Source: Bradyrhizobium sp. SK17 (lineage in GTDB: Bacteria > Pseudomonadota > Alphaproteobacteria > Rhizobiales > Xanthobacteraceae). From it: a DNA stretch of 64,000 nt. The number at the start of each line of letters is the position of its first letter. Positions within the stretch are counted from its first letter, which is position 1. Shown piece after piece: positions 61,698 to 64,000 of the stretch. The stretch is from assembly GCF_002831585.1 (NCBI RefSeq), contig NZ_CP025113.1, positions 2,681,001 to 2,745,000 of the forward strand, in the 5' to 3' direction. The notes beneath the pieces were generated by a model. The model searched no databases and was not told the DNA's origin. It saw only the letters and a program-made list of their open reading frames with translations. The position numbers and the translations under genes are program-made.

Positions 61698-63266
61698 ATG
61701 GCTGACTACTACCCGCTGATCGCCCGTGCCATCGCCGGACTGGATCCCAACGCTCCCGGCGAAGCCCGGCGCGCGCTCTATGCGCGGGCACGGACGGCGT
61801 TGATCCAGCAGCTCCGCGGCGTGCAGCCGCCGCTCTCCGAGTCCGAGATCACCCGCGAACGGCTGTCGCTGGAAGAGGCGGTTCGCAAGGTCGAGTCCGA
61901 AGCCGCGCAGCGCGCCCGCGAGGCCTCCCGCCCCGGCGGCGGCGCCCGCACCAGCGATCCGTTGCGTCGCGCCAATCCAAGACCGCCGGAAGCAGGTGCA
62001 AGGCCGCCGGAGGCAAATCCAAGGCCGCCGGAGGCAAATCCAAGGCCGCCGGAGGCAAATCAAAGGCCGTCGGAGGCCAGCTCCGCCGACAGTGCCGCGC
62101 GCCCGCGTCCCTCCGCTGAACCCCGCCCGCCGCGCAATCTGCGCCCCGATGCGCCGCCGGCTCCGCCGCGCCGGGCTGGCGAAGGCGCGCCGCCGGTGCC
62201 GCCGGCAGCGCCAGGCGTACGCGGTTTCCGCGACATCACCGCCGATGCCGACGATCTTGGGCGCGCCGCCGCGCAGGCCAGCCGCAACGCGCGCAAGACC
62301 TACGCCAACGTGCCGTCGCCCACGCCGGAATTCGACCGGCTCGAGCCGAGCCTGGAGAACCGTGGTGGCGATCCCGAACCGCCGTACTCCTACGACGAGT
62401 CGATCGAGGAGGCGGAGCGCTACACCCCGCAGCCGCCCCAGGCGCCTCCGCAGCAACGGTCGCGGGTCAGCAACGCCGACCGCGAGCCGAAGAAGCCGCC
62501 GCGCGTCGGCTCGATATTCCCATTCAAGACCGCGATCGCGGGCATCCTGCTGATCCTGGTGGGCGCCGGCCTGCTGATCTGGGGCAAGCCGGACTTTTCC
62601 TCGATCAGCAGCCTGTTCAAATCCTCCGCCCCGGTCGAGGCGCCGAAGGATGCCGCGGCGCCGGCAAGCAAGAAGATCACCGACCGCGTCGGCCAGCCCT
62701 CGTCGTCGGGCGAGCCGGTCGCGCCGATCGCGCAGCGCGTGGTGCTCTATGACGAGGACCCGTCGGATCCGAAGGGCAAGCAATATGTCGGTTCGGTGGT
62801 CTGGCGCACCGAGCAGATCAAGGGATCGGGCAACCAGAAGCCCGACATCGCCGTGCGCGCCGACATCGACATCCCGGATCGCAAGTTCAAGATGACGATG
62901 TCGTTCCGCCGCAACACCGATTCATCGCTGCCGGCGAGCCACACCGCGGAATTGACCTTCATCCTGCCGCAGGACTTCGCCAATGGCGGCGTCGGCAACG
63001 TGCCGGGCATTCTGATGAAGTCCAACGAGCAGGCGCGCGGCACGCCGCTCGCAGGCCTCGCGGTCAAGGTCACCGACGGCTTCTTCCTGGTCGGCCTCTC
63101 CAACGTCGACGCCGACCGCTCGCGCAATTTGCAGCTCCTGAAGGAGCGGTCCTGGTTCGACGTACCGCTGGTCTACACCAACCAGCGCCGCGCGATCATC
63201 GCGATCGAAAAGGGCGCCCCCGGCGAGCGCGCCTTCAACGACGCCTTCGCGGCGTGGGGTGAGTAG
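61698..63266 (+). CDS. Repeat-containing membrane protein of unknown function
   Basis: A 522-residue protein. The N-terminal helical domain (residues 1-85) begins MADYYPLIARAIAGLDPNAP. Residues about 90-125 are a tandem of RPPEANP-type heptads, encoded by 21-bp DNA repeats. A Pro-rich, disordered region follows, then a single membrane helix (TAIAGILLILVGAGLLIWGK, about residue 280) and a C-terminal periplasmic domain with YVGSVVWRTEQIKGSGNQKP and GGVGNVPGILMKSNEQARGT. No family recognised. ATG 61698 or GTG 61692 start. It is 35 bases after purA. Confidence 0.8.
   Translation: MADYYPLIARAIAGLDPNAPGEARRALYARARTALIQQLRGVQPPLSESEITRERLSLEEAVRKVESEAAQRAREASRPGGGARTSDPLRRANPRPPEAGARPPEANPRPPEANPRPPEANQRPSEASSADSAARPRPSAEPRPPRNLRPDAPPAPPRRAGEGAPPVPPAAPGVRGFRDITADADDLGRAAAQASRNARKTYANVPSPTPEFDRLEPSLENRGGDPEPPYSYDESIEEAERYTPQPPQAPPQQRSRVSNADREPKKPPRVGSIFPFKTAIAGILLILVGAGLLIWGKPDFSSISSLFKSSAPVEAPKDAAAPASKKITDRVGQPSSSGEPVAPIAQRVVLYDEDPSDPKGKQYVGSVVWRTEQIKGSGNQKPDIAVRADIDIPDRKFKMTMSFRRNTDSSLPASHTAELTFILPQDFANGGVGNVPGILMKSNEQARGTPLAGLAVKVTDGFFLVGLSNVDADRSRNLQLLKERSWFDVPLVYTNQRRAIIAIEKGAPGERAFNDAFAAWGE
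61986..62072 (+). repeat. 21-bp tandem repeat in coding sequence
   Basis: Four to five copies of a unit of the type AGGCCGCCGGAGGCAAATCCA, encoding RPPEANP. The last copies diverge (QRPSEAS). Three central copies are nearly identical, as expected of recent expansion and slippage. Confidence 0.85.
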
Positions 63267-63300
63267 CCGTCGGCGCTTCCGCTCTGTTGCTCACGATGTC

Positions 63301-63326
63301 ATCGCCCGGCTCCGTCCGGGCGATTT
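63301..63326 (+). terminator. Hairpin after the repeat-containing membrane protein gene
   Basis: ATCGCCCGG / CCGGGCGAT with a 6-base loop and TTT, 35 bases after the stop. The sequence also resembles dispersed palindromes of this genome (CATCGCCCGG... type). Confidence 0.6.
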
Positions 63327-63459
63327 CGTATCGCAGCGCGTCCGCATGTTGCGGCGCATTCGACGCGCAAGCTTCGGAACATTGTCGGGCGTTTTCGATT
63401 TTTCCTAGCACCGTCGCGCGACTGCGTTACACTTGCCGGAGGTCGGGCAAGAGGGTGCC

Positions 63460-63894
63460 ATGAAACGCTATCTGATCTTCGCGGCCATCGGGCCGTTCAT
63501 CGGCGGCTTCCTGCTGCTGGTGATGACCACCTATCAGTCCGGCTACTGGACCGATGCCGATGGCGGCGAGGTGGCGAAGCTGCTCGTCGTGTTCGTGAAG
63601 TCGCTGCAATACAATTATCTGTTCGGCATCGTGCCGTCGCTGATGTTCGGCGCGATCGACGACATCCTGATGCACGTGAAGCGGATCACGCCGGTGGTGC
63701 GGATGCTGATCGTCGGTGCGGTGGCGTTCGTGGGCGCCGCGCTGATGTATGCCTCGCACGGCTCCGAAAGCGGCGCAGTGCAGTTCATCCTGTACGGGTT
63801 GGTCGGCCTCATCCCGGGCGTGATCACCTCCTGGCTGGCGCACAAATATGCCGAGGAGCTGTACGTGCCGGCGCGGCCGGTATCCCAGCACTAG
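63460..63894 (+). CDS. Small membrane protein (144 aa)
   Basis: A 144-residue protein with about four helices: YLIFAAIGPFIGGFLLLVMT, YNYLFGIVPSLMFGAIDDIL, RMLIVGAVAFVGAALMYASH and QFILYGLVGLIPGVITSWLA. The family is not recognised with certainty; it resembles small DUF5413-type membrane proteins of bradyrhizobia. ATG 63460 has an AGAGGG element about 5-10 bases upstream. The last 106 bases of the window hold no gene. Confidence 0.75.
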   Translation: MKRYLIFAAIGPFIGGFLLLVMTTYQSGYWTDADGGEVAKLLVVFVKSLQYNYLFGIVPSLMFGAIDDILMHVKRITPVVRMLIVGAVAFVGAALMYASHGSESGAVQFILYGLVGLIPGVITSWLAHKYAEELYVPARPVSQH

Positions 63895-64000
63895 GTCTGT
63901 TACGCTAGTCTTATCAATGCATTAGACGCAGGTCCGGGCACCGGGTCGGCGCTCCTTCATGCAGCTGTCATATGGATGTCATGTAAACGTAGTCCCAATG

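Overview
The window is high-GC alphaproteobacterial chromosome. Gene content and style point to Bradyrhizobium or a close relative in the Nitrobacteraceae: a hmuP/hmuVUT/hmuR heme-uptake locus with a hmuQ-type heme oxygenase, a separate class of rhizobial Omp25/RopB-like porins, a serC leader of the alphaproteobacterial type, a LuxR/LuxI pair, and many dispersed hairpin repeats between genes. I see no insertion sequence, prophage, CRISPR array, tRNA or rRNA. This is core and semi-accessory chromosome, not an island.

Layout. 1-5.98 kb: the tail of a LysR regulator, an EF-G-like GTPase, a DUF1275 membrane protein, aroE, and two tandem exported paralogues. 6.1-18.4 kb: lldD-type oxidase, a 57-residue protein, glmM, an Fsr-type MFS exporter, two outer-membrane beta-barrels (the first behind candidate CtrA sites), a GST, a GNAT acetyltransferase, and serC-serA behind a structured leader. 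17.4-22.9 kb: a coupled minus-strand cluster of a 2-hydroxycarboxylate transporter, a CitE-like lyase, a class III CoA-transferase and a Tat-exported lactonase-like hydrolase, with a divergent LysR gene whose start abuts a palindrome. 23-28.6 kb: a thiolase, a MarR/MFS efflux pair that shares a 21-bp-arm operator, a DUF4139 protein and a small membrane protein. 28.9-39.1 kb: a phytase-like esterase and the full heme system (hmuP, hmuTUV, hmuR, hmuQ, hutX, exbBD, tonB). 39.3-43.8 kb: a sugar-type ABC transporter without its ATPase and a D-2-hydroxyacid dehydrogenase. 44-56.1 kb: a chemoreceptor, a TctC-type binding protein, LysR/NTF2-like and TetR/membrane-protein divergent pairs, two EamA transporters, an HD hydrolase, a second lldD-type oxidase and an orphan MlaD. 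56.4-59.5 kb: luxR, divergent from luxI, P450 and an 86-residue gene. 59.5-64 kb: ybaK, purA, a repeat-containing membrane protein and a small membrane protein.

The two most interesting systems are (i) the quorum-sensing locus, in which an acyl-homoserine-lactone synthase overlaps a cytochrome P450 by 62 bp, which in turn overlaps a small unknown gene by 4 bp, behind a perfect lux-box-like palindrome. This suggests a signal, or signal precursor, that is oxidised. (ii) The 17.4-22 kb cluster, whose parts would fit periplasmic lactone opening, import of the resulting hydroxy-dicarboxylate, CoA activation and aldol cleavage. Both are inferences from gene context. Smaller points include compensated variation in the palindromic repeats, operators shared by divergent genes, and a missing ABC ATPase.
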